DNA of 7,915 nt from Christensenella sp. UBA5489 (lineage in GTDB: Bacteria; Bacillota; Clostridia; Christensenellales; UBA1242), in assembly GCA_002424095.1 (NCBI GenBank), contig DIPL01000021.1:2226-10140 (forward strand), written 5' to 3'. The position numbers were made by a program, and so were the translations under genes. Of this stretch, positions 1 to 7,602 are shown piece by piece (the first letter of the stretch is position 1; each line of letters opens with the position of its first letter). The notes below the pieces were generated by a model. That model worked only from the letters and a program-made list of their open reading frames with translations. It did no database searches and was not told where the DNA came from.

Positions 1-26
1 TATTTATTTAATTTTTATTTGTTTTG

Positions 27-1259
27 TCATTTTAATTTAATTTTATCATTATTGTTATTATTTTCAACTGTTTTATTTCTTTTGATTTTTGTGCTAATTT
101 TAAAAATTATTATTATAATAATTATCAATAAAACTCCTGACACTTTTAAAATCCAATCAGAAAAGATTAAAGAGTTTATTTGTCCCGCATAAAAATTCGT
201 TTCATTAAAATTGTCATCAGTCAAAACTGAAAAACAAAAACTTACGGTATTTGCAATATTATTATAATACGTTTCTCCAAAAATTAAATCAATTGTTTCT
301 TTGGAATCCGTTTTATGCATAATTAATTGTTCGCCTTGTTTTTCAAAAAAACCAAGGCCGTTAAAAGAATCTAAATTTCCAGCAAAGAAAAACAACGAAT
401 TAATTCCATTTTTTAAATGCGAAGCATTATCAGATTTTAAACCTATATTTGAATAGTTCAACCCATTGCCGGTTAAAGTTGTAAAAAGACGATTGAATCC
501 TAGTTTTTTTAGTGCATCATTGCTATTGGCTAAAACATCAATTGACTCGCCATACGTTGTTGGAAAGTCCGAGTGATAATAATATAAAAAATCACCCGCT
601 CCAATACTGTCAAAATTGATTGCAAGTAAAATTTTAGATTTTATATCAGACGCAAGTTTTTCCATAAAAAATTCAGAACCTTTGCACCCAATTTCCTCAG
701 CACCATAAAAAGCAACTATTATATTAAAATTTGGCTGTGGAGTTAAATTTTGCAATATTTCCGTTAAACTTAGAACTCCGATTACACCACTGAGATTATC
801 ATTAAATCCGTAAGAAATTGTTTCTCCCACCATATCTTCTTTATAAATTGAATCATAGTGTGCACTTAAAATTATGTTATTTTGCGAATTGTTGTTTATA
901 AAACCAACGACATTTTGTGAATTCAAATCATTTGAAATTTGAAATGACTGAATGAAACTTTCTGAATTCGGTAAGAATTCAAAACCTTTTGAACTTAGTT
1001 TTTCTGCAAGAATATTTGCAAAGTCTCTTTCCCCCGAACTACCAGCACTACGATTTTTAACATTATCATAATTATCTATAAAAATTTCGCTCATTAAACT
1101 TTCTAAATCTGAATTTGAAATTTCGCTTTGACTTGTTAAAGGCATAGAAAAAATTTTTTCATTATTGTGAAAAGTTAAACCTATTAAAATAAAAAACAAA
1201 AAAAATATTATTAATATAAAATTAAATATATTTTTCGAGAATGTGTAACTTTTTTTCAT
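27..1259 (-). CDS. Membrane-anchored M28-family zinc aminopeptidase-like protein
   Basis: Predicted di-zinc exopeptidase of the M28 family, probably acting outside the cytoplasm. The expected metal and catalytic residues of the family are visible in order: H134 and D136 in HYDS, D154 in FNDNLSG, the glutamate pair E188-E189 in GAEEIG, D217 in NFDSIG, and H315 in MHKTDS. The protein has 410 residues. A hydrophobic segment at about residues 9-30 follows a short basic N-terminus and could be a signal peptide or an anchor. A second hydrophobic helix at about 369-388, with seven isoleucines in a row, is followed by a basic and Asn-rich tail, which fits a C-terminal anchor with the tail inside. The ATG is preceded by AAAGG at 7-nt spacing. 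The gene ends in TGA and starts 61 bp after the membrane protein gene. The substrate cannot be read from the sequence. The fold and family call is firm; the topology is inferred. Confidence 0.88.
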   Translation of the reverse strand: MKKSYTFSKNIFNFILIIFFLFFILIGLTFHNNEKIFSMPLTSQSEISNSDLESLMSEIFIDNYDNVKNRSAGSSGERDFANILAEKLSSKGFEFLPNSESFIQSFQISNDLNSQNVVGFINNNSQNNIILSAHYDSIYKEDMVGETISYGFNDNLSGVIGVLSLTEILQNLTPQPNFNIIVAFYGAEEIGCKGSEFFMEKLASDIKSKILLAINFDSIGAGDFLYYYHSDFPTTYGESIDVLANSNDALKKLGFNRLFTTLTGNGLNYSNIGLKSDNASHLKNGINSLFFFAGNLDSFNGLGFFEKQGEQLIMHKTDSKETIDLIFGETYYNNIANTVSFCFSVLTDDNFNETNFYAGQINSLIFSDWILKVSGVLLIIIIIIIFKISTKIKRNKTVENNNNNDKIKLK

Positions 1260-1307
1260 TTTTTAACCTTTTTTTGAATAATATTTTTATTTTTCAACCT
1301 TTTTGAT
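1260..1307 (-). repeat. Imperfect direct repeat carrying the M28 gene ribosome binding site
   Basis: Two similar segments of about 18-20 bp, at 1260-1279 and 1290-1307, lie about 30 bp apart. On the minus strand each reads approximately ATTCAAAAAAAGGTTAAAAA or ATCAAAAAGGTTGAAAAA. The copy next to the M28 start codon supplies its AAAGG ribosome binding site; the other copy holds a second AAAAAGG 30 bp upstream. This may be a local duplication or simply A-rich sequence converging by chance. Confidence 0.35.
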
Positions 1308-1320
1308 AACATTTAATTTT

Positions 1321-1881
1321 TCAGAAAAGTCCCCACAGAAACACAAGCAAAAATAAATAGACAAAAACTAAATTAAAGAATAGTTTTTGAAAATCATTTT
1401 TTTGATTTTGATTTTTTTCATTATCTTTATTATCTCTTTTTAAATCTTGTAAATTTTGTGTTAAAAATTTATCTTTTATTATTTTATAAAAAACACATAG
1501 CACTAAAAAACTTATAATAATATTAAAAAATAAAATGAAATAAGCAGTATAAAAATTTATATAAATAAAAAAAACCGTTGCAAAAAAAATTATCAAGTTG
1601 GAAAATAAAATAATAGTTCGCAACACATTCATAAATTGATTATAACTCATAGATTTTTCTAAATTTAATCTTAATGCACTGTAAAAAAATCCTGCTATAA
1701 CTTCGAAAATAAGCCAATATAAAATGCCATAAAAAGTAAGCAAAGATGGAAAAATTCCGTTTATGAAGTGCAAGGCAATAGGATTAAATGCTTTCGTTAA
1801 GATAAATGAAAAAACTAAAAAAACTATGAGTAATGCTTGCTTGAAGCCAGTAAATTCTGCTACTTTTAAGTTCTTTTTCAA
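1321..1881 (-). CDS. Small multi-pass integral membrane protein, function unknown
   Basis: I do not recognise this 186-residue protein. It has about five hydrophobic segments, near residues 13-32, 43-68, 86-108, 111-131 and 167-185. Between the fourth and fifth is a hydrophilic, Lys/Asn/Asp/Gln-rich loop (about 138-165). The start is TTG. AAAAGG lies 9 nt upstream (1891-1896), the N-terminus MKKNLK is plausible, and an in-frame TAA lies upstream with no ATG or GTG between. The gene ends in TGA. It lies 61 bp after holA and 61 bp before the M28 peptidase gene, so it may be co-transcribed with both. The helix number and the stretch near MSYNQFMNVLRT loosely recall Yip1-type membrane proteins, but this resemblance is too weak to assign. 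No catalytic or binding motif is visible. Confidence 0.75.
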   Translation of the reverse strand: MKKNLKVAEFTGFKQALLIVFLVFSFILTKAFNPIALHFINGIFPSLLTFYGILYWLIFEVIAGFFYSALRLNLEKSMSYNQFMNVLRTIILFSNLIIFFATVFFIYINFYTAYFILFFNIIISFLVLCVFYKIIKDKFLTQNLQDLKRDNKDNEKNQNQKNDFQKLFFNLVFVYLFLLVFLWGLF

Positions 1882-1890
1882 TTTTCTTTT

Positions 1891-1896
1891 CCTTTT
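1891..1896 (-). promoter_or_regulatory. Ribosome binding site supporting a TTG start for the membrane protein
   Basis: AAAAGG on the minus strand lies 9 nt before the TTG at 1881-1879. It is modest but is the only purine-rich candidate near a usable start codon in this frame. Confidence 0.45.
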
Positions 1897-1942
1897 ATTT
1901 AAATGTTCTAATTAATTAAACTAGATAAATCTTTCAATTTTT

Positions 1943-2926
1943 TCAATTTTGTAAAATTTCAATTATTTTAAAAACTAAATAATACATTGCATTTTTTGCA
2001 GCAATTTTTCCATCTTTGATTTGAAAGTTGATGTTTAAAATCAACTCATTTATTTCTAAAATTTGCGTTAGTTTTAGTTGCTTTGCCGTTTGTTTAGACT
2101 TGATGACAGCATATTCCTTAACACCGAGTTTTGATGCTATTTCAGCAGTTGTTCCGCCTGACATTGCACTATACATCATTCGCCTAAAATGCGAAGAAAT
2201 CAATCCAAGAATTGATGAGAAATCTTTTGTTTCAAGCATCTTATTTAAAAGATTGAGTGCCCTATCGCCCTGAGATTTTGTAAGTGCATCAGAGATTTCA
2301 AAAATTGTATATTCATCGTTTTGATGCACAAGTTTTTTTATTATTTTTTCATCAATTATAATTTTTTCATTGTTTTGTTTTTCATCATTTGGATTATAGA
2401 ATTTTAATTTTTCAATTTCATTTTTTATAAGAATTAAATCTTTTAAACAAAAATTTATAAATAAATTCACTGCATTTAGAGTGATTTCTCTGCCTGATTC
2501 TTTCAAGTTATCTATCACAATTTTTCTAAGTTCATATTCTGAAAGTTTTTTACATTCAACCTTTTCAAACTTAAATTTTCCAAAAACATTCATATCTGGT
2601 AATTCGAGAAAAACTAAAACGCACTCGTCGGACGGTTTCTTTTCATATTCAGAAAGTTTTTTTGCATCGGCTTCCGACAACTTTGAAACGTGTTTAACAA
2701 GAATAAATCGCCTGTCCGCAAACATCGGTATTTGATTACAAATTAACAGCAATTCATCCATATTAAAATTTTCATCTGTAAATACAGTTTTGTTAAATTC
2801 ACGAATTTTATTATTGCATTCATTTTCAATCAAACGACAAGCCTCTTCCATTAAAAATAAATCGTTGCCGAAAATATGATAGATGTTTTTTAATCCTTTC
2901 TTTAAATTTTGTTTAAGATTTAACAA
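1943..2926 (-). CDS. holA: DNA polymerase III subunit delta (clamp loader)
   Basis: The delta subunit of the DNA polymerase III clamp loader; in the family it binds and opens the beta sliding clamp in the cytoplasm. The 327-residue length is typical of Firmicute HolA. The N-terminal part has the family opening IYHIFGNDLFLMEEA (about residues 14-28). The middle has the RRFILVKHVSKLSE and ECVLVFLE strands. The C-terminal collar domain contains YTIFEISDAL, a helical region with SSHFRRMMY, and the ending IKDGKIAAKNAMYYLV. As expected for delta, there is no Walker A motif. A charged Asn/Lys/Glu-rich insertion (about 180-193) separates the middle and collar domains. Translation starts at TTG: a strong AGGAG lies 6 nt upstream, and an in-frame TAG immediately before that site excludes any longer start. 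The gene follows comEC by 55 bp, the arrangement commonly seen in Firmicutes. Confidence 0.93.
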   Translation of the reverse strand: MLNLKQNLKKGLKNIYHIFGNDLFLMEEACRLIENECNNKIREFNKTVFTDENFNMDELLLICNQIPMFADRRFILVKHVSKLSEADAKKLSEYEKKPSDECVLVFLELPDMNVFGKFKFEKVECKKLSEYELRKIVIDNLKESGREITLNAVNLFINFCLKDLILIKNEIEKLKFYNPNDEKQNNEKIIIDEKIIKKLVHQNDEYTIFEISDALTKSQGDRALNLLNKMLETKDFSSILGLISSHFRRMMYSAMSGGTTAEIASKLGVKEYAVIKSKQTAKQLKLTQILEINELILNINFQIKDGKIAAKNAMYYLVFKIIEILQN

Positions 2927-2932
2927 GTTTTG

Positions 2933-2937
2933 CTCCT
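2933..2937 (-). promoter_or_regulatory. Strong Shine-Dalgarno sequence of holA, fixing a TTG start
   Basis: AGGAG on the minus strand, 6 nt before the TTG at 2926-2924. The in-frame stop TAG just upstream leaves this TTG as the first possible start, so the non-ATG initiation is well supported. It is the best ribosome binding site in the window. Confidence 0.8.
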
Positions 2938-2981
2938 ATTTATGTGTTTTTCTTAATATGATTTTGAATTTTAAATTTATT

Positions 2982-5102
2982 TTATGCTTTTCTTACCTCC
3001 CCTATTTTACCATTATCGAAATCAAAAGTAAAGGTTCCGAATGAATAAAGCGAATATGATTTATTATAATCGTCTGCGTTTTGTTTAAAAGTTGTTGCAT
3101 TCAAATCAAAACTAGTTAAATCGGAAAAGCCTTGTGTTTCTTTTTTTGAAAAAACCATATCAAGTTCACTTTGTTGCAATTCATCTTTTAATATTTCAAT
3201 TTGACTACTTCCAAGACGCACATTATCACAAGCAAATAAAATACTGAAATCGTTGACACTAACCTGTATCGCTTTTTTTAATTGATTCATATAGATAAAT
3301 TCAACATTAAAACTTCCAACAGTGCCTTTGTCATTCTCGTTGCATAATATTTTTTCAACTTTATAGTTTGAAATGAATTGCTGTGTTTTTTCATTTTCTA
3401 ATGAATTTTCGGAAGTTACAACCAAATAATCAACACGACAAATATGTTTATAGTTTAAATAATCTATAAGATAATCAGGATTTTTAATCCCGCCAATGAC
3501 TAAAACTTCGCCGTTTGCTGTTGTCATAACAGCACAAGAGTCGTTCGAATTAAGTTGCGTGTATGTGTAATTATTAGGAACATACGGCATATTAAAAATT
3601 AAAGCAAGTGTTACGCATATAATTGCAATGCCGTTAATCATAATAACCTTGTCAATAAATTTAACAAGCACGAAACAACTTAAAATGAAAAGCGAACTAT
3701 AAAAAAGTATAAGCCAAATTATATTCATATACACCAGCGATAAAATAAGATTATCAATTCCAGCGACAAAGTTTGCAATTGAAATCATTACTTTTAAGGC
3801 AAGGTCGGGAAGTAATAAAAAAAAGCCCAAAAAATTAAATATTGACGCAAAAAGTGTGACTATCACAATCAAAACGAAACTAAAACCAAATAACGGAACA
3901 CAAATCAAATTTGCAAAAGTCGTTAAAATTGAAAGTCTGCCGAAATAAAGACTTAGCAACGGAAAAATTGCTATTGTTGTGCTTATATCAATTGCCAATG
4001 CCACACTTAATTGTTTCGGAATTTTCAATTTTATAAAGAACGCAGTGAACGGTTTAACAAAAAATGCAATAGCAAACACGCAAATAAAACTCATTTGAAA
4101 ACCTACGTCAAAAATCATAAGCGGGGCAAATGCTAAAATTAAAATACCTGAAATTGCAATTGAATTTAATAAATCATATGGGCGCCCGAACAGTCCGGAA
4201 CTTAAAAAAACAAGGCACATAAAAGCCGCTCTAACAACCGAAGCTGAAAAATTGCACATATAAGCATATAAAAACAATATAATAGCAATGATAAGAAAAT
4301 TTTTATATTTTCCAAGTTTGAATTTATTTAAGAATAAATATAGAATAGCCACTAAAAAATTTATATTCAATCCTGAAACTGCTAGTAAATGAGAAATTCC
4401 TGAAATTCCAAAATTTTCTTTTATATCAGGGTTTAATTCGGATTTTTCGCCAAACAGCATATTATAAGCAAATTGTGCACCATTAACGGACATATAATCG
4501 CCATATAAATTTTTGATATAATCTTTTACCTTTTCAGATAAAATCATTTCTCCATCTATAATAAATATATCTTCATAAGCAATATAACAAAAATATGGTG
4601 CATTATTCATATAAGAGTAATAATTAAATTTATTGTTTTCAAATAAAAATTCATTATAAATATCAGCAATAAATGTTATGTGATTTCCCGTTTTAATTTT
4701 TTCGAATTCAGTCAAGCCTGAAATACAAACGTTGATATTATGCTCATTTTTTCCGTCAATCTCAACATTTTCCAAGATTAGATATGCGAAATTGTCATAT
4801 TCACTTACTTTACTACCTATCCTGCCGACAACAAATGCTTCATTGCCGTCAAATTTTGTTGGCGAAAAATTATTTGCATCTATAAAAAAAGCACCGACGC
4901 CGATTATAAAAACAAATAATAGACAAAAAAAACGTTTCCAATGTTTATGAAAAAAACAGACTGTCGCAAGACCTAAAATGCTTATAATTATGATTGAAAT
5001 AACTAGATAGTTTGGTGCGAAAATAAAATTCGCAAAACCAATTCCAGCGGCAAAAGCCAAAAAGCAAAAGAATAAAGGTCTGTAATTTATAAACTTTTTC
5101 AT
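2982..5102 (-). CDS. comEC: ComEC/Rec2-type DNA uptake channel with degenerate metallo-beta-lactamase domain
   Basis: Inner-membrane channel thought to pass single-stranded DNA into the cytoplasm during natural transformation. The protein has 706 residues, near the usual family length. Three hydrophobic segments (about 7-27, 30-50, 57-75) precede an extracytoplasmic OB-fold-like region (about 84-190, DUF4131 type). The Competence domain follows, with the hallmark GISHLLAVSGLN around H238 and many membrane helices to about residue 500. The C-terminal 180 residues align in order with the metallo-beta-lactamase-like domain, but its ligand motifs are gone. The HxHxDH position reads SENSLE (S564-E569), after VDYLVVT; the usual Asp-Gly-Gly reads IGG (536-538); and the HHGS position reads SKKE (652-655). 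One acidic residue remains, D626 in LFACDN. Nuclease activity from this domain is therefore unlikely. The ATG has no visible Shine-Dalgarno sequence and lies 23 bp after the DUF4132-like gene, so translational coupling is possible. Other competence genes are not in the window, so competence itself is not shown. Confidence 0.92.
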   Translation of the reverse strand: MKKFINYRPLFFCFLAFAAGIGFANFIFAPNYLVISIIIISILGLATVCFFHKHWKRFFCLLFVFIIGVGAFFIDANNFSPTKFDGNEAFVVGRIGSKVSEYDNFAYLILENVEIDGKNEHNINVCISGLTEFEKIKTGNHITFIADIYNEFLFENNKFNYYSYMNNAPYFCYIAYEDIFIIDGEMILSEKVKDYIKNLYGDYMSVNGAQFAYNMLFGEKSELNPDIKENFGISGISHLLAVSGLNINFLVAILYLFLNKFKLGKYKNFLIIAIILFLYAYMCNFSASVVRAAFMCLVFLSSGLFGRPYDLLNSIAISGILILAFAPLMIFDVGFQMSFICVFAIAFFVKPFTAFFIKLKIPKQLSVALAIDISTTIAIFPLLSLYFGRLSILTTFANLICVPLFGFSFVLIVIVTLFASIFNFLGFFLLLPDLALKVMISIANFVAGIDNLILSLVYMNIIWLILFYSSLFILSCFVLVKFIDKVIMINGIAIICVTLALIFNMPYVPNNYTYTQLNSNDSCAVMTTANGEVLVIGGIKNPDYLIDYLNYKHICRVDYLVVTSENSLENEKTQQFISNYKVEKILCNENDKGTVGSFNVEFIYMNQLKKAIQVSVNDFSILFACDNVRLGSSQIEILKDELQQSELDMVFSKKETQGFSDLTSFDLNATTFKQNADDYNKSYSLYSFGTFTFDFDNGKIGEVRKA

Positions 5103-5125
5103 AAGTCAACTTTTATAATTACGTT

Positions 5126-7561
5126 TTATGTGTTTCGTGTGTTTTTTGTTGCGTCGTGAATTAATCCAATAATATAATCCAAATAACGATAAGGAACAAC
5201 ATTTACATTAACCGCATTTGAATTTTGTGTTATATGTTTTTGCCCTGCACATAATGTTTTGTCCAATTTATAAAAATAAATATTACCAAGACTTGCATGA
5301 GAAGTTTTAGGATGTATGATTTGATCAAACTCAATTTCGCAAATTAAATTTATTGCTGGCATAATATGCACCAAAGACTTAAATTCATTTTCAGTGTCTA
5401 GTTTGTTTGGTATAAAATTATGCTGAAACAATTTTTCACAGAACTTTTTTGGTTCGACAATTATTCCAATAAATTTGTCAACTGAAATGCATGATGCGGA
5501 AAATTCATTTAATTGAATTTTTGGTTTTTTGAATTGATTGAAAGTTGGATTTTTGAAATAATCAAATATTTTTTCATATTTATAATCACAGTCAAGCGGA
5601 TGAATTATTCCGATATAAATTTCTATATTTTCTGTTGAATTTTTTTCATTATATTTTTCGTTGGTCTTTTCTTTTTGATTTTCTACTTTTTCAATTTTTT
5701 CTATTAAAGATTCGCTAATTAAAAATTTTGAAGTTTGATTTTCTATTATGAAAGCATTTTGAAGTTTCCCAAGCCAATATTCTCCGAAAACGAGATTTTG
5801 TCCCAATTTATTAAAAAGTCGATTTTTTATAAATAGTTTTTTAAAAGTCTCAGTCTTATAAAACTTTCCGCAAATAAAAGCATTGAACAATCTTTTCTTT
5901 TCGTTTTCATAGGTTTGTTCATCATAATTATCCGTTACTAAAATATCTTTTATGTCTTCAATTTCAATATCACAATTATTTGAAATAAGTTCTATAAAAT
6001 CAGATAAATTTTCAATAATAAATTCATTTTTTTCTTCAACTAAACGCTTTAAAACATTGATTATTTCCAATTTTTTGCTATAAATCATACATAAAGTGAG
6101 ATATTTGCCTTCTTTATAGCGATATTCTCTGAAAAGTTTTAAAATAAAATCATAAATCTTATTGTCAAGTTCTGCATCTCCTAGAAACGCTGACATTCTC
6201 AATGCCCATTTTGCTTGATTTATATCTTCTTTTGTTATAAGAATTTCAAAAACTTTTTCAACAAATTCATTTAAACTTTCTCTCTCAAAAATTTTATATA
6301 AAACTGAGGTTTTCGGCAAGTTAACAAGTTTCTTATCCTCTTTAAAAATATTAATTAGATATGTATAAACAGCATCATCCGCTGGATATTCACTGATGAA
6401 TTTTAAATTAAACTTATCAAAAGGAATGCCTAAAACACGGTGTTGCTGTTCTTTAATTTCACGCCTAACAGCATTTAAAAATTGCTTTTCGGTTTTTTTA
6501 TTCAACTTCTCGCTTATGCCCATATGTTCAGAAATTAATTCTTTTATGTTTTGGTTTTCCGTGTTTTTTAAAATATGTTCAAGACGCAATTTGACTTCGT
6601 CATCGGAATCTAAGGCAAACAAAATTTCAATAAATTTTTCTTGTCGCTCAGGTTTAACTTGTGAGATTTCGTTGTCTATAAAAATCAAAACTTCTCGTTT
6701 ATATAATTTCATTAGATTTATTATTTGTTCATTTGAGTCATCTATAAAATCAGAAATAAATTCGTCAATTAAAAACTCAACCCCTTTTGCAGTATTAAAC
6801 TCTAAAACTGCCGAGAGTGCCGTATATTTATTTTCTATATTGTTATTTATAAAGTCTTTTAACTCATCTTCGCTTTGTCTATTCCAAAAATTTTGCAAAT
6901 ATTCAAGTGCAGGGTTTTTCCAAACAAAATAATTTTTAGTTCTATCGCTTTTATGAATTGCAATTAAAAACGGTAAATAGAGACTGCTTTTAATGTTGCC
7001 ATATTCAATAATTTCTATAAAGCGGTCAAAGTTTCGTTCAGCAAAAGTTGTACTACGCATTGAGCGATAAATTTTATTTCCTATATGTGCGACAAAAATT
7101 TTATTCACAACCACAAAAACTTCCTCAAACTTACGAGCGGATAAAAACAGTTGCACAATATTGCATAAAAGCGGAATAAAATTATTGAGTTGAAAAATAA
7201 GATTTGATAATTTTACTATTTCATCAGAATTAAAATCAATTTTTCTTATATAATTTGAAAGAGTTTCAATAATTTGTTGGTCAACAATTTTAAGAACAAA
7301 ATTATTTTGTTGTAAAAAGTCTTTTGTTATAACTGGGAAAGTGCTGTCGTTTTTCTTTTTGAAATTTTGAGAATTGTCATCATCATTGTTATCAAAAAAA
7401 TCAAATCTTTCGGACTTTTTGATTTCATCTAAAAATTCATCTCTGCCCTTTTCAGTTGAAAAAGTTCCATTTTCACTTTTGTTTGTCTCTTCAATATTTT
7501 TAAGTTTAAATAATTTATTTAATAAATCATATAGTTGATTTATGTTCTTTAAAATTTCCAT
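5126..7561 (-). CDS. Large helical-repeat protein with C-terminal DUF4132-like domain
   Basis: Probable member of the DUF4132 group (related to the C-terminal parts of E. coli YehI and MolR-type proteins); the molecular role is unknown. The 811-residue protein has no signal peptide or membrane helix and is probably cytoplasmic. An acidic, Asn-rich linker lies near residues 50-75. Long amphipathic helices resembling HEAT/ARM-type repeats run from about 100 to 560, including AKWALRMSAFLGDAEL around W452. The conserved-looking core follows: LVFGEY (590-595), IGIIHPLD around H654, FNQFKKP (674-680), LGNIYFYKLD (758-767) and VPYRYLDYIIGLI near the end. A Lys/Glu/Asn-rich insertion (about 618-646) interrupts the core. 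The ATG is the first start after an in-frame TAA two codons upstream. No Shine-Dalgarno sequence precedes it. The gene sits 41 bp after a partial gene and 23 bp before comEC. The family call rests on recalled motif order, not on a search. No ATPase, VWA or SWIM partner is visible here. Confidence 0.7.
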   Translation of the reverse strand: MEILKNINQLYDLLNKLFKLKNIEETNKSENGTFSTEKGRDEFLDEIKKSERFDFFDNNDDDNSQNFKKKNDSTFPVITKDFLQQNNFVLKIVDQQIIETLSNYIRKIDFNSDEIVKLSNLIFQLNNFIPLLCNIVQLFLSARKFEEVFVVVNKIFVAHIGNKIYRSMRSTTFAERNFDRFIEIIEYGNIKSSLYLPFLIAIHKSDRTKNYFVWKNPALEYLQNFWNRQSEDELKDFINNNIENKYTALSAVLEFNTAKGVEFLIDEFISDFIDDSNEQIINLMKLYKREVLIFIDNEISQVKPERQEKFIEILFALDSDDEVKLRLEHILKNTENQNIKELISEHMGISEKLNKKTEKQFLNAVRREIKEQQHRVLGIPFDKFNLKFISEYPADDAVYTYLINIFKEDKKLVNLPKTSVLYKIFERESLNEFVEKVFEILITKEDINQAKWALRMSAFLGDAELDNKIYDFILKLFREYRYKEGKYLTLCMIYSKKLEIINVLKRLVEEKNEFIIENLSDFIELISNNCDIEIEDIKDILVTDNYDEQTYENEKKRLFNAFICGKFYKTETFKKLFIKNRLFNKLGQNLVFGEYWLGKLQNAFIIENQTSKFLISESLIEKIEKVENQKEKTNEKYNEKNSTENIEIYIGIIHPLDCDYKYEKIFDYFKNPTFNQFKKPKIQLNEFSASCISVDKFIGIIVEPKKFCEKLFQHNFIPNKLDTENEFKSLVHIMPAINLICEIEFDQIIHPKTSHASLGNIYFYKLDKTLCAGQKHITQNSNAVNVNVVPYRYLDYIIGLIHDATKNTRNT

Positions 7562-7567
7562 ACTTTA

Positions 7568-7595
7568 ATTTTATCATTTTTTGTCAAAAATACAA
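7568..7595 (-). promoter_or_regulatory. Possible extended -10 promoter immediately before the DUF4132-like gene
   Basis: On the minus strand TGATAAAAT forms an extended -10 element (hexamer TAAAAT, 7573-7568). A weak -35 match, TTGTAT (7595-7590), lies 16 nt upstream. The hexamer ends 6 nt before the ATG, so transcription would begin at or very near the start codon. The surrounding DNA is so AT-rich that a chance match is quite possible. Confidence 0.25.
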
Positions 7596-7602
7596 GCGAA
7601 TT

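Noticed and set aside
1905..1930. Imperfect palindrome around TTAATTAA between holA and the membrane protein gene
   Set aside because: The stem would be short and made almost wholly of A-T pairs, and no T-tract follows on the minus strand, so it is not a credible terminator.
2028..2273. Plus-strand open frame of 81 codons
   Set aside because: It is antisense to the conserved collar domain of holA and has no recognisable motif.
2481..2735. Plus-strand open frame of 84 codons
   Set aside because: It is fully inside holA on the opposite strand, with Ser/Phe-rich shadow composition.
2927..2981. Possible terminator or promoter in the comEC-holA gap
   Set aside because: Only a tiny AATTTaAAATT symmetry is present, with no G-C stem, no T-run and no paired -35/-10 elements.
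4732..4950. Plus-strand open frame of 72 codons
   Set aside because: It is antisense to the OB-fold region of comEC and has no supporting motif.
5103..5125. TATAAA-like -10 box before comEC
   Set aside because: There is no acceptable -35 at 16-18 nt spacing, and the match is expected by chance in this AT-rich gap.
6396..6932. Plus-strand open frame of 178 codons
   Set aside because: It lies entirely antisense to the DUF4132-like gene. Its product is Ser/Phe/Ile/Lys-rich as expected from a complementary strand, with no family motif.
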